From Nitzschia sp. pyKryTriq1 (taxonomy: Eukaryota; Bacillariophyta; Bacillariophyceae; Bacillariales; Bacillariaceae): a DNA stretch of 64,000 nt. Made by a program: the position numbers and the translations under genes. The stretch covers positions 259,001-323,000 of the forward strand of contig OY101122.1 in the NCBI GenBank assembly GCA_956465555.1. The letters run 5' to 3'. Below, in pieces: positions 40,596 to 51,037 of the stretch; the first letter of the stretch is position 1; each line of letters opens with the position of its first letter. The notes under the pieces were generated by a model. The model made no database searches, had not been told where the DNA came from, and was given only the letters and a program-made list of their open reading frames with translations.

Positions 40596-40914
40596 TCATC
40601 CAACAACAACAAACAATATTTTACAACCACAACTCTCGCACATCAATGACCCAACAACCAACCTCACTGACTTTAGTGTTGAGAATTTAATCGCCTTCAA
40701 TAATGCTGGATCCCAACATATAGAGTGTGAAGACTACAAGTCGGCTCTCAAGCCTCTCCTGGCTGTTGCCTTTCACAGCTTCAAACGACATACAATCAGA
40801 CGAACAGACAATGTCCGCTGCCATAATCAGAGCTATGATGATTGCTGGTATGGTACCACTACTGTAACTTTGAAGTATTTATTAGAAACACAATGTCAAT
40901 GCAGATGTATGTGA
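40582..40914 (+). pseudogene. Possible fragment of a TPR-like protein
   Basis: ATG 40582 opens a 110-codon frame. Its middle reads SVENLIAFNNAGSQHIECEDYKSALKPLLAV, close in pattern to the first helix pair of a tetratricopeptide repeat (NNxG, a D-Y at the turn, then A-L). After about residue 55 the frame loses any TPR pattern. It seems to be the broken start of such a gene; no further exons are visible. Confidence 0.3.
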
Positions 40915-41425
40915 AATTCATCAAGTGTATGGCGATTGTTTTGGTGTTGGTTGTAGCACGGTCGCGGATCAGCGACAATTTCACATCGCTGCTACAAGTA
41001 GCTCGTTCGTGGCCGTTTTTTGACGAATGCCTTCTGATATATATGTTAAAATGAAATGTTCAAAAAAGGTATAAAAGTATCAACTAGAGAAGAAACAGGA
41101 GCTACGATCGCAACACAGAACGTTCGGTCGGAGGTTGTTGTCATTGTCGTGGTTGCGAGCGCGGTTTTCAATTCTTGCAAATTGATGGCGCACATGACTG
41201 CTGTTCGTGATTCGGGGTTTTGTACCGGCGCCACGTGGGCCTACTGCAGCTTTCTTCTGCGCGCACTCAACTCGTAGGGTTTGTCGTCAGAGGACGACTC
41301 GGATTTCCTCGATTGAACGGAAGGGAAGCAGTCGGCTCACATATTGTTGTGCCCTCTGGCGAATCGAAAGATGGAAAGGAACTCATACAAGACTACGACC
41401 AACATTTCAAGAAGTTCGTAGTACC

Positions 41426-43282
41426 TCAACAACCGAATCCAGGTGGATCATGAATGTGCGGGGGCGTCCATTCCACGAGGCCCTCGGGAAGATACTTGTA
41501 ATTGTCTTGACGATAGCCACGAAAGAATCGTGTCGCCAACAAATCATGAGAATAACTCGAGACTTCGGTTCCCACAAAGATTTTGGCTTGAATGCCAATG
41601 AAAAAGTTGAGCATGGCTCCCGGTGTACTTGGTTTGGATTCGTAGGGAGTCCCGACCAATGTAGAGGCCCCAAATTCGTACACTCGCACTCGGCCACCCC
41701 AGAGTCCATGGTCACGGGCCCGATTCAATGCATTCAGATTTTCGATCGCCATCCAATTGTCTTTTTTCTTCTTTTTCTTCTTCTTCTTCTTATCGTCCGT
41801 GGTATTATTATTAGGAACGATTCCTTCTTGCTCCAAATACTGACGATTGATCGGCATGAAGATTCTAGAAATGTCATACGGTGGATCATCTTTCCATTTG
41901 CTTTCCAAAAATTCAAAGATAGTAGTCAAGTTCAATACTTTCTTGTCACGACAGACAGGATGCCGTTGCATATCTGGTTCGACACGAGCATGCAATGTCA
42001 TGTAGTCGTTGGGGTTGGGGTTGCTGGTGCCGCCCTTGTTGTCATTCTTATCATTATTACTGTTGCCGCCTCCTCCTCGAAGCAGCTGTAGTTTTTCTTG
42101 AATAATCGTTTCCAAGTCGGGATGGGGTCGGAGGGCCTCCCGAAGCATGAGAATCTCCAATGGATTTCGTCCACCAGTAGAAGTAGTAATGGAATCAGCA
42201 TTCTCTTCAGTATTGCTATTCGTAGCAGTAGCAGCAGTAGTAGTACTAGCTTGCGGCCCCTTGCCCTTGGCATAGTGCATATAAGCCGCCATGAGACGAT
42301 GTTGCTTGCCGTATGCATGGGGGCGCACGGGTAGGTTGGTCTGTAACGTTCCTTCGTGATTTTCAAACTGGGTCCCGTTTCGAAACCAATAGCCATGATT
42401 TTCTTTCTTGGCGTGTTGTTGTTGTTGTTGCTGCTGCTGCTCTTCTTCTTCTTTTTCTTCGAGATCGTTATTCTTGTTTTTTCGTGCTGGATTTGGATTG
42501 TATTGATCGTGCAAAATGGGATCATACTCGACCAGTCGGGGGAGTTGGGGGTAGTAGGAATTCCAATGAGTTACATTCCAGAGTTTGGAAAAGGGAATGA
42601 ATTTGTTGGAACCATAGGTATCTTTTTGGGCCAAAGAATTCAGCAGTAGCTGACCGTGCCCTTGTTGGACGGTTTGTAAGACCACCATGGTAAACGCCAT
42701 CATTTGATTGCGATAACCGGAACGAAACTTTCCCTCATAAAACGCCATGGTCGTCAAGTTGGGCCAAGGTGCGGTAGACGTGACGGGCTGTTGGGATAAA
42801 TTGAAAAGATGTGCTTCCAGCACCAGTGGGGAATGATGATGATGATGATGATGATTCGGGATGTCAATAAGTCCTAGCTCGGTGTTTCGTTTACCAGCTA
42901 CCAGATCCAATCGGACGATTTTCTCTTGCTTTGCTCTTGTTGTTGCTCTTGTTGTTGTTGCTCTTGTTGTTGTTGTTGTTGTTGCAGCCGTAGAATGATT
43001 TGTGGATGAAGAAATTCCATTGTTCGGCTCGACCAAAACTGCAGCTCGCTGCTTCTCTGTATGCTGGGGAAGTAGCATGGCGTCTTCTTGATATTGTTGT
43101 TGTTGTTTCAATGGAAGCGTCACATCAATGCTACTGTACAGTGCGACTCCGACGACGACTACAGCAAGGAAGAGGATGAACCAGAAAAAGCAGAGCTTTT
43201 CCTTGCCTTGCTGTCGTTGTCGTCGCCGGCCTCCTCGTAGCAGCTTCAGCTTTCGGTGGATCTTTTCAAAGGCGGCGGCCAT
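41426..43282 (-). CDS. Type II membrane glycosyltransferase, O-fucosyltransferase-like
   Basis: 618 residues from ATG 43282, intronless. A short basic cytosolic tail and one membrane segment (CFFWFILFLAVVVVGVALY, about 31-49) give the classic Golgi type II layout. The stem has Gln, Thr/Arg, His and Lys runs from trinucleotide repeats. The catalytic part contains GKFRSGYRNQMMAFTMVVLQT, LHARVEPDMQRHPVC (about residue 432) and FVGTEVSSYSHDLLATRFF (about 579). The HxRxE and G-T-x-x-S-S pattern is that of GDP-fucose O-fucosyltransferases (GT65/GT68-like), where the Arg binds the nucleotide. Donor and acceptor are inferred from the family. Unusually, several low-complexity insertions interrupt the catalytic part. 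Confidence 0.75.
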   Translation of the reverse strand: MAAAFEKIHRKLKLLRGGRRRQRQQGKEKLCFFWFILFLAVVVVGVALYSSIDVTLPLKQQQQYQEDAMLLPQHTEKQRAAVLVEPNNGISSSTNHSTAATTTTTTRATTTRATTRAKQEKIVRLDLVAGKRNTELGLIDIPNHHHHHHHSPLVLEAHLFNLSQQPVTSTAPWPNLTTMAFYEGKFRSGYRNQMMAFTMVVLQTVQQGHGQLLLNSLAQKDTYGSNKFIPFSKLWNVTHWNSYYPQLPRLVEYDPILHDQYNPNPARKNKNNDLEEKEEEEQQQQQQQQHAKKENHGYWFRNGTQFENHEGTLQTNLPVRPHAYGKQHRLMAAYMHYAKGKGPQASTTTAATATNSNTEENADSITTSTGGRNPLEILMLREALRPHPDLETIIQEKLQLLRGGGGNSNNDKNDNKGGTSNPNPNDYMTLHARVEPDMQRHPVCRDKKVLNLTTIFEFLESKWKDDPPYDISRIFMPINRQYLEQEGIVPNNNTTDDKKKKKKKKKKDNWMAIENLNALNRARDHGLWGGRVRVYEFGASTLVGTPYESKPSTPGAMLNFFIGIQAKIFVGTEVSSYSHDLLATRFFRGYRQDNYKYLPEGLVEWTPPHIHDPPGFGC

Positions 43283-43857
43283 TCTTTGGCGTACAGTATG
43301 TATCTTGTTTATGATCGGGTCGTCGTCATGAAAAATCCTCCGCCTCGATTCATAGCTATTATTTTAGAGTTGTTGCTGTTGCTGGTGCTGGAACAAGGTG
43401 GTCTGGAACTCTTCTATAGTAGTAGTGTTAGCTGGACAGGACAGTTCGTACGGAGTAATACGATATTAGTGCGAGGTTCAATAGTCCGGTTTTGTAGGAG
43501 TGCGTATTCACCACTCATCATTATTTTGTATGATATGTGGTCATCATCATGCATATGGTGCGGGGTCATCGTCGTTTTTGGATATGGATACGAAGTTAGT
43601 ACTATTAATAGAGAGGGATTTTATATGGATTTTCGGATAGTAATGTCAAAATCATGGAGGAACTTTCCCCTTTTTTGCACCATACCGACCCCCCTCTCAT
43701 GAATCGAACATATGACGCGCGCTCGCATATTGCTCGTTGGTAGTACATGTACATAGATCGCAAAAGAAAAGAACCGCGAGTGCGCGTGCCGAATATTCGT
43801 TTCACGCAATGCGCCTCTCGCGGTGTAACAGAATACATTGCATTGCATTGCGCATTA
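43283..43857. promoter_or_regulatory. Upstream region of the glycosyltransferase gene
   Basis: 575 bp up to the left end of the TIR element. Short frames at 43256-43702 and 43605-43874 have no domain. Just before the element there is a short GCATT repeat (about 43836-43850). Confidence 0.35.
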
Positions 43858-45337
43858 TCGCTTTGTGGGGGCAACCGAAAAACCGGGGTCCCCGACCCCC
43901 ATTTATATAATTGCCGTTATTTTAACTACTGTATCGTCCATTTCAAACCACTAGCTTTACCTCCGGAGTAAGCTTTTGATTCCTACGTTCATCCCTGAAC
44001 GTTAGAATTGAATAGAAAAGGATTTAACAAGAGCATACTTTAAGAGTAGCAATGGGGTCCCCGACCCGGCCTCAACCCGGGTCGGGAACCCCGGTTTTAG
44101 CTTCAAATTTTGGCGCGGATTCGGCGCAATGCCGAGTTTTGACGCCGTTGTGATTTGTGATCGATGATCGATCGCATTTTTATTCACCATGTCCCCCGAC
44201 AACGAATACCACACACCTCCTCAAGATGAAGGAGAGATGGAGGAAGATGCGGCTCGTGCGCCTGACGGAAGGAGAGCTCTTCCGTTCAGTCGCAGCGAGA
44301 CACCCGCGGTCGCGGCCGAAGAAGACCAGCAGGGTTCTCTTTTTGCCAACCTTCGACCATTTGCTCACGTGCAGCGATCAACGACCCCCCTCGATTATTC
44401 TATCGTTGAGAGAGATCTAAATGAGATCCCAGAGGCCAACGATGACAGCGACGAAGAAGACGCAATCGATTGCCTTTTTGAAAATACCATCGAGCGCGCC
44501 CAGGGTTTCGAAGATAATGCTGCTGCTATGGTCGACAACATTCCCATAAAGAAGGAGCTATGCACAACAACACCGGGCCACTTGAAACTTCCGACGGCCC
44601 CTGAAGGATGGAAGCCGAATGTTCCAAATGAAAAGCTGGGCGAGCCCCCATATGCTGAAGTCGACAACCCTGGTGGATGGGAGCAATTCACATACCGACC
44701 CGTCTTCAAAACTATAAAGAAGAAGAAAGAGTATGCCTATCATGCTCTTCCCACCGGCGTAACACCTGTCCCTCCTGATGAAATAGGCGACCGCAAAGCA
44801 GGAGGCTGGACGTTCAACTACACAGGCGACTGGAAATCCACCGCCACCGATGTTCCACGCCGGTACAACGAATTACCAAACGACCGGGGAGCCAATAAGA
44901 ACAACCGATGCTACCTTATGTATCACAACACAATGTACTTTGGGCTAGCACGAGCCGATAAATCGAAACTTTTAGGGGAAGTGGTTGGCCCAAAACAGAA
45001 TTGGGTGACTCCATCGTCTCGAGACATGACGCAGCAGAAAGAGTACATGTCGAAAGTTTTAATAGAGCTAAGTAAGCTGCGAATCAATCTTGAGGATCGG
45101 TTCGATGCAGCTAACACTTAGTAATAACATTCTACCTTATTTACTCTACTACTACTAGAGCTAGAGTAGAGTATCACTCTACAAGTACCGGCGACTAATA
45201 CCACTCTCGCATCATCATTTTTTATGTCAGTCGACCCAATCGTCCATCGTGTAGAAATATACGTCATTCAGTACAAATGAGCAGATACGCCAAAAGCGGG
45301 GTCGGGGACCCGCTGCGCGGGCGCCCGCACAAAGCGA
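43858..45337 (+). mobile_element. DNA-transposon-like element, 1480 bp, with about 42-bp imperfect TIRs
   Basis: The left end TCGCTTTGTGGGGGC and, on the opposite strand, the right end TCGCTTTGTGCGGGC match; both then reach a shared inner block GGGTCCCCGACCCC. Each end abuts TA (43856-43857 and 45338-45339), consistent with a TA target duplication, though two bases are weak evidence. Extra GGTCCCCGACCC/GGGTCGGGAACCCC copies lie inside the left end (44052-44095). It holds one ORF (44189-45121). That ORF lacks a catalytic transposase core, so the unit is probably non-autonomous or has lost its core. Confidence 0.6.
44189..45121 (+). CDS. ORF inside the TIR element, similar to the N-terminal part of diatom piggyBac-type transposase proteins
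   Basis: 310 residues from ATG 44189 (ACCATGTCC). An acidic N-terminus is followed by LPTAPEGWKPNVPN, EVDNPGGWEQFTYRPVF, HALPTGVTPVP and GGWTFNYTGDWKS (about residues 130-220). I recall such a PEGW / DNPGxWxxFxxRP / LPTG series in front of piggyBac-like domains in diatom proteins, but this rests on memory. After that comes an AANKNNRC-type basic stretch and a helical C-terminus; no DDD catalytic region follows. It may be a DNA-binding or accessory protein of the element, or a truncated transposase. No intron is needed. Confidence 0.55.
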   Translation: MSPDNEYHTPPQDEGEMEEDAARAPDGRRALPFSRSETPAVAAEEDQQGSLFANLRPFAHVQRSTTPLDYSIVERDLNEIPEANDDSDEEDAIDCLFENTIERAQGFEDNAAAMVDNIPIKKELCTTTPGHLKLPTAPEGWKPNVPNEKLGEPPYAEVDNPGGWEQFTYRPVFKTIKKKKEYAYHALPTGVTPVPPDEIGDRKAGGWTFNYTGDWKSTATDVPRRYNELPNDRGANKNNRCYLMYHNTMYFGLARADKSKLLGEVVGPKQNWVTPSSRDMTQQKEYMSKVLIELSKLRINLEDRFDAANT

Positions 45338-45435
45338 TACACTGAACAATGAACTGTAGCGCATTATTATCCTTCAAGATCAAAAAAGCAAAAGATATAT
45401 TGATTGAATAGCTTATTTTCCGCATCGCCCAATCT

Positions 45436-45466
<31 letters not shown>

Positions 45467-45554
45467 CGTCCATCTATATATATATATATATGGAGAGACT
45501 TTTATCAGTTTATTACTGTAAGAGAAAGGGAGGGAGTTATAGTCCGACATCAAC
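45338..45554. repeat. Microsatellites in the helicase gene leader
   Basis: A (TCAA)n run at 45436-45462 and a (TA)n run at about 45474-45490, the latter about 65 bp before the ATG at 45555. The TA run could serve as a TATA-like element; that is inference. Confidence 0.6.
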
Positions 45555-47378
45555 ATGCCCTCTAACAATCGCAGCAGTGGCCGCGGTGGTGGCCGGCGTC
45601 GACAACAGCGGGATCGGGATTCTTCTTCTTCATCCTCACGAACCGCCGCCGCCGCCGCCGCCGCATCAGCATCAGCATCAGCATCGTCAACATTATCATC
45701 ATCCAACCCCTTTGCACCCCTATTTGCTGTAAGTGATGGTGCTGGTGATGGTGATGGTGGTAATGCACCACTTCCCCCTCCTATTCCCCTGTTTCCCTTT
45801 GGACCTCTTGCTGCTGCTGCTGCTGCTGCTGCTGCTACTGGAACTCCACCCAACAACAACAACAACCAGGACGATGATGACGATGATGACGATGACGATG
45901 ACGATGACGACGAGGATTATGACGAGGACGACGATGATGAGTATTATGATGAGGATGAGGATTATGGTGACGAGGACGACGATGAGGAGGAAGTAATGGA
46001 GCACTTTCGTGCCATGAGTGAATTCGAACGCATGATGATGATGGCAAGTGGTGGTGTGGGTGATATTCCCTCGTTTGGTGGTATGGGAATGGGAATGGGA
46101 ATGGGTCTCGGGCCTGGTGGTGGTATGGGTGGTGGTGGTATGGGTAGTTTCGAATCCATGATGGCTCATTTGGCCATGTCCATGGCGGGTGGAGTGGTCA
46201 TGGGCGATGAGGAGGATGAAGAGGAGGAGGAGGACCCGAATGTCAAGTGCCCTGTCTGTGCCTTGATTCATCCACCTCTTCTCCTTCTTCCTGAAGCAGA
46301 AGAAGAAGGAACAAGCAACAAGAAAAGAAGTCATCATTCTTCTCAAAAAACAGCCAAAGGACGAAAGCAGCAAACACGTGGCGATCCAAGGAATATCCCC
46401 AATATCGATCATCATTGTTCTCATGGTGCCACCATGGCCTTTTTGGAACTTGATCAATGTCCGGTCTGTATGGAAGAAAAGATCCAACCCGCCATTGTCT
46501 TGGCGTGTGGACATGCCATTTGTCCCTCCGATTTTGAACGATTGGGGGGCAAGGTCGGGCCACCGGAAAAAGAAGAAAGTGACGACGACGACGAGGAGGA
46601 GGAGGAGGAAATTCATGAATGTTGTTCCCATTGTACTCGAGAACGACGAGAACGAGAGCGAACTCAAGGTAGAGCCCAAGAATTCTTTCGAATGATTGAC
46701 GGATTGGCAGCCGAAAGTAGTGCTGCGGCAGCGGCTTCAAGAAGAGGAGACGACGACGAAGAGGAGGATTCGGACGATGATGAACCACCTCCACTCATCG
46801 AACGTTCGGTATCAGTGGGACCTCCTAGTTCTTCCACTACGGCGGCCGCTTCGGCTACTACTCCAGATGCTACTCCTGCTTCGACCATCCCTCCCAACAT
46901 TACAGCTTGGTCCAATCTCAATATGGGGCCGTTGGTGTCGACGGGAAATCCTACAGCCTCTCCTGCTGCGGCGACTACTACTACTACTACAGATCCTCCC
47001 GTTTCTACTCTACGAGGTGGAAATAATCGCCGCAACAACAACAACAATCGAAACAACAACAACAGCAACAACGCCTCCAGCAACACAAATGCGGGAAGGA
47101 ACACTTCTACTACTAGCAGCTCCAGGACAACGGGTACTGCTACTACTAGTAGTACTAGTAACAACCGAATGGCTTCCGGCACTGGTGGAACTGGTGGTGG
47201 GGGTGACGATGATAGCAGTGACGACGACGGTCCACCTCCCTTGGCACCACGGGGAGGCCTGGAAAGTGATAGTGAGGATGACGAGGAAGAAAGCAATAAT
47301 GACGACGACGACGACGACGATGATGGACCTCCTCCTCTTTCGGCAAGATCAAGAACTGCAACTTCAGCAGCAACTGCT

Positions 47379-47409
<31 letters not shown>

Positions 47410-50400
47410 ACAGTGATGGTAGTCTACCTCCATTGATGCTTCGCAATGATAATAGTGACAGTGACGATGATGAAAGTGATTACGACGATGGGCCACCGCC
47501 GTTGTTGGGAAGGAATGCGGCCGGGGCATCCTCCTCCAACAACAACAACAACAGCAACAACAGCAACACTCGTCGCAACGTCAACAACAACAACAATAAT
47601 AACAATGATGATGATGATGATGATGACGATGATAGTGACGATGACCTCCCGCCACTTGCGCGACGACAAGATGTCGATACAGATTCGGAAGATGATGATG
47701 ACGATGATGACAGCTTTGTCTACAATAACAACAATCCGAATCGCAATCGCAATCACAATGCAGATGATTCGGATGATGATGATTCCTTGCCAGCCCTTTT
47801 GGAACGAAATGAAGCTAATGACAGTTCCGATGAAGATAATTCCGATAAAGAAGAAGAAGGCAAAGTGGATGAGGATGATGGATACTTGCCCCGATTGATT
47901 CCTCCCCGTCGCAAGGAGACCCAAGCACGTTTGATTATTTTCAAACGAGTCTTGGCATGGTCTCAAGGATATCCACTCCGACAAGAATTTCAAACGAAAC
48001 GCGCATCGGCCCTTCGTATTCAAAGCACCCTTCGCATGTGGCGTGTGCAACAGGAATGGAAGGCGCGTGTACAAGAACGAATCGAGGCTCATCGACGTCA
48101 TGTCCGTATTTGGGGATCGGTCCTACAGGCTCTACCGCCCAAAACGAACAATTCGGTATCACTTGCATCGGCATCAGCATCAGCATCAGCATCAGCATCG
48201 TCTAAGATTGCTCCCAATAATACTGTTACTTGGGCACGAATCAAAGTGGATCGCTTTGATACGCGACGTCAAACCGCCTTGGGCAATGCCGATGATGGCG
48301 ATGATGGTAATAATGAAGATGCGGCGGCTTTGAATGAACATGCTCTTACCATGGATCGTTTGGATACTGCTATTCAACACGCTCTTCAGACCATGCAAGA
48401 GCAACAAGAAAATAAGAACAATAATGATGATGACCTTCCATTGTCCATCGATGCTCTCGAGCAATTGGATAAGGATGATGACGATGAAGCTCTTACCAAT
48501 GGTGCCCCTCGACTCAAGGATCAAGCGTTGCAAGTGGAAACACGCCCCAAATGCGACCACATCCAATTGACCAAGGATGTCCTCAAATGGTTGGATCGAC
48601 AAGATTCCAAATACCGGGGACTGTTTCTGAGACGCATCTCTCAATTGGCCAATGGCGAACGATCTCGCATTCTCCAAAAGAACTTGACGGGATGCAAAAC
48701 GACAATTTGGGAGACCTACTTGGACCAAAAGTCTGGTCAACGGATTTTATGGACAGAATATCGCCAAGAAGAACAATATGGAATTTTAATTTGGTATGTG
48801 GCCAAGCATGACAATGTTTCCCGATTGTTACGTCTCATTGATGAAGCGGAACATCGGAGTCAAAGACAATGGAAATCTGCCGATTTGCTCTTTGATGATG
48901 TGAATGCTGCTGCGGCTGCTCCTGGAGCTGCGCAACAGCAGCAGCAAGGTACTTTTGAAACGTCCCTCATGCACTTGGATAATTCGAATCAAATCTTGCC
49001 GGATCCCTTGGGGGATGTTCCTTTGAAGCTCCACGTACTTACCAGAGAAGAACTACCGAAATTGGCTAACCGCCACTGGAAGCCTCGCCTGAGTTTGACC
49101 AAGGAAGAACAAATGTGCGTTCAAAAGCCAGGGACCGTATTGTTGTTGGGACGGTCAGGAACAGGAAAGACCGTCTGCATTGCCGATCGCATGGAGTATG
49201 AACGCCAACAAGTCCGGGATACGTTGGGCGAACAACTCTTTTCTCAACTCTTTGTTGCCCGGAGCTTTCGTATTTGCAACTATGTCCAAGGGTTGGTGGA
49301 TGGGGGCGACCAACAAGCCAACGGAGACGAACGATTCAAAACGACTTACAGTACCTATTCGAATTTACTTCGCGTGTGCGAACGACAATTGGGGATTGCC
49401 AATCAATTCGCGCATACGAAACGAGTCGATTTTGCTCGCTTTCGACGAGAAACCAACTTTCAAACAACTTTGGACCCTTTGATTGTGTGGTCTCAGATTC
49501 GAAGTTTTATCAAAGGAAGCATGGAAGCTATTCAGGCCAAGCGTCCCTTGACCAAGGAGGAATACATGGCGCTCGGAGAATCGCGATGCCGACTCTCGAA
49601 AGAGCTCCGCGAACAAGCCTTCCAAGCCTTTGAATCGTATCAAAAGATGATATCTAGTCAAGGCCTCTGGGATGATTGTGATCGTATTGCGGCCTTGGTC
49701 GCCAAGCTCACGTCGGCCGACTTTGACGTGCGGCAAACACTTTCATACCACAAGGTTTATGTCGACGAGATTCAAGACTATACCCAAGCTGAAATCGCTC
49801 TCTTCTTTCTCTTGAGCGAGCCTGGTGGTCTCTTTTTGGCCGGCGACACTGCCCAATCCGTTGTGGAAGGAGTCGAGTTTCGCTTTGAAGAAGTGCGAAG
49901 TGTGGGTCACCTGTTGTTCCAAGGCGATCGACGGTACATTCCTGACAAGCCTTTGACGGTCAACCGTAACTTTCGAAGTCACTCTGGCATTTTGAATGTC
50001 GCTGCGGCAGTTCTCGAACGCCTCTTCGCAGCGTTCCCAAAGAGTGCCAACAAGCTCGATCCCGATGTAGGAGTATTTTTCGGGCCTCGGCCTGGTATTC
50101 TTTACAATTTGTCTCGAGAGAAACTTCAAGAACTGGTGGCACGAGTAGAAGGTGTGGTACTATTGACTCATGACAGCAAGGTGCCCGAACTCCAAGAACA
50201 AGTGGGAGAACATGTCATGGTCTTGGGCATTCGAGAGTCCAAGGGACTGGAGTTCCCCAATATTATCGTGGTTGACTTTTTCAGTGGTCTCGCATCGGAG
50301 CATCAGAAGTCATGGCGTCAACTCCTGACGATCCGAGAAAATGGACGCACCGAGAACGACATCATCCCCGAGGTTGAATCCCAATTGAAACTCTTGTATA

Positions 50401-50933
50401 CGGGTGTCACTCGCGCCAGCAAGCGTCTGCTGTTTGCGGAAACCAGTCCAAGTACCTCGGGCCAGGCCTTTGTGAAGTGGGCCACACTCGCCAACGATTC
50501 CAAAGACAGATTGGCCGCCAAACAAGCCGTGACGGACGTCGAGCAGATGACCCAAACCGCCGATGAGTGGCTTTCGGCGGGAGTCGACTTTGCCATGGAG
50601 GCTGAAAATGCAGAAGACCCTCAGCGAGCGAAGAAATGGTTAGGTTTTGCCATTCGCAACCTCGAAAAGGGTGGCGAGAAGCACCTTCTGGACAAAGCGA
50701 AGATTCACCATGCAGGCGTTGTTTTTCGATGCGATCTCGAAGATGATCCTTCTGAAGATTTGGATAGTATCGAGAAGGAAGCTGCACGCGTCATGGATGG
50801 TCTGGTCAAGGAGAAGATGTATATTGAGGCCCGAAAGGTCTGCGACGCGCTCTTGCCCAAGCTTGGGGGATACACCAAACAACGTCTCCTGAGCGAGCTC
50901 GAAACGGTCATTTCGCAAGAGGAAGAATCTTGA
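45555..50933 (+). CDS. RING-like / IQ / UvrD-type SF1 helicase fusion protein
   Basis: 1792 residues, intronless, from ATG 45555. Residues 1-230 are Ala/Gly/Asp runs. A Cys-rich part follows: KCPVCALIHPP (about 230), CPVCMEEKIQPAIVLACGHAICPSDFE (about 303) and CCSHC (about 355), together RING-like. About 450 residues of Asp, Asn and Thr repeats come next. An IQ motif (ALRIQSTLRMWRVQQEW, about 819) may bind calmodulin. The helicase part begins near 1170: Walker A GRSGTGKT (1198), motif II VDEIQDYTQAE (1402), motif III GDTAQSV, motif IV VNRNFRSHSGI, and motif VI YTGVTRASKRLLF (1615). The layout recalls TRANK1-type UvrD-like helicases. It should be an active ATPase; nucleic-acid target unknown. 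The C-terminal helices resemble a TPR/HEAT-like end. Confidence 0.85.
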
Positions 50934-51037
50934 GACTAGAAACCGTCCTATGTTATATTTACTCTAACCATAGGTCACTCTCTACTCCTGTACTACTACG
51001 AGATTTACTGCTCCGTATTAGCTCTACTAGTAGTAGT

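Larger units (their letters stand above)
39897..41425. other. 1.5-kb spacer with only doubtful ORFs
   Basis: It includes the promoter of the membrane-protein gene and the 3' region of the glycosyltransferase gene. Two doubtful ORFs inside are listed separately. The rest is A/T-rich with no RNA gene, inverted repeat or mobile element that I can see. Confidence 0.35.

Noticed and set aside
45720-47446. Long antisense ORFs of the helicase gene.
   Set aside because: They arise from GAT/GAC and AAC repeats read backwards and show only Ser, His and Val runs.
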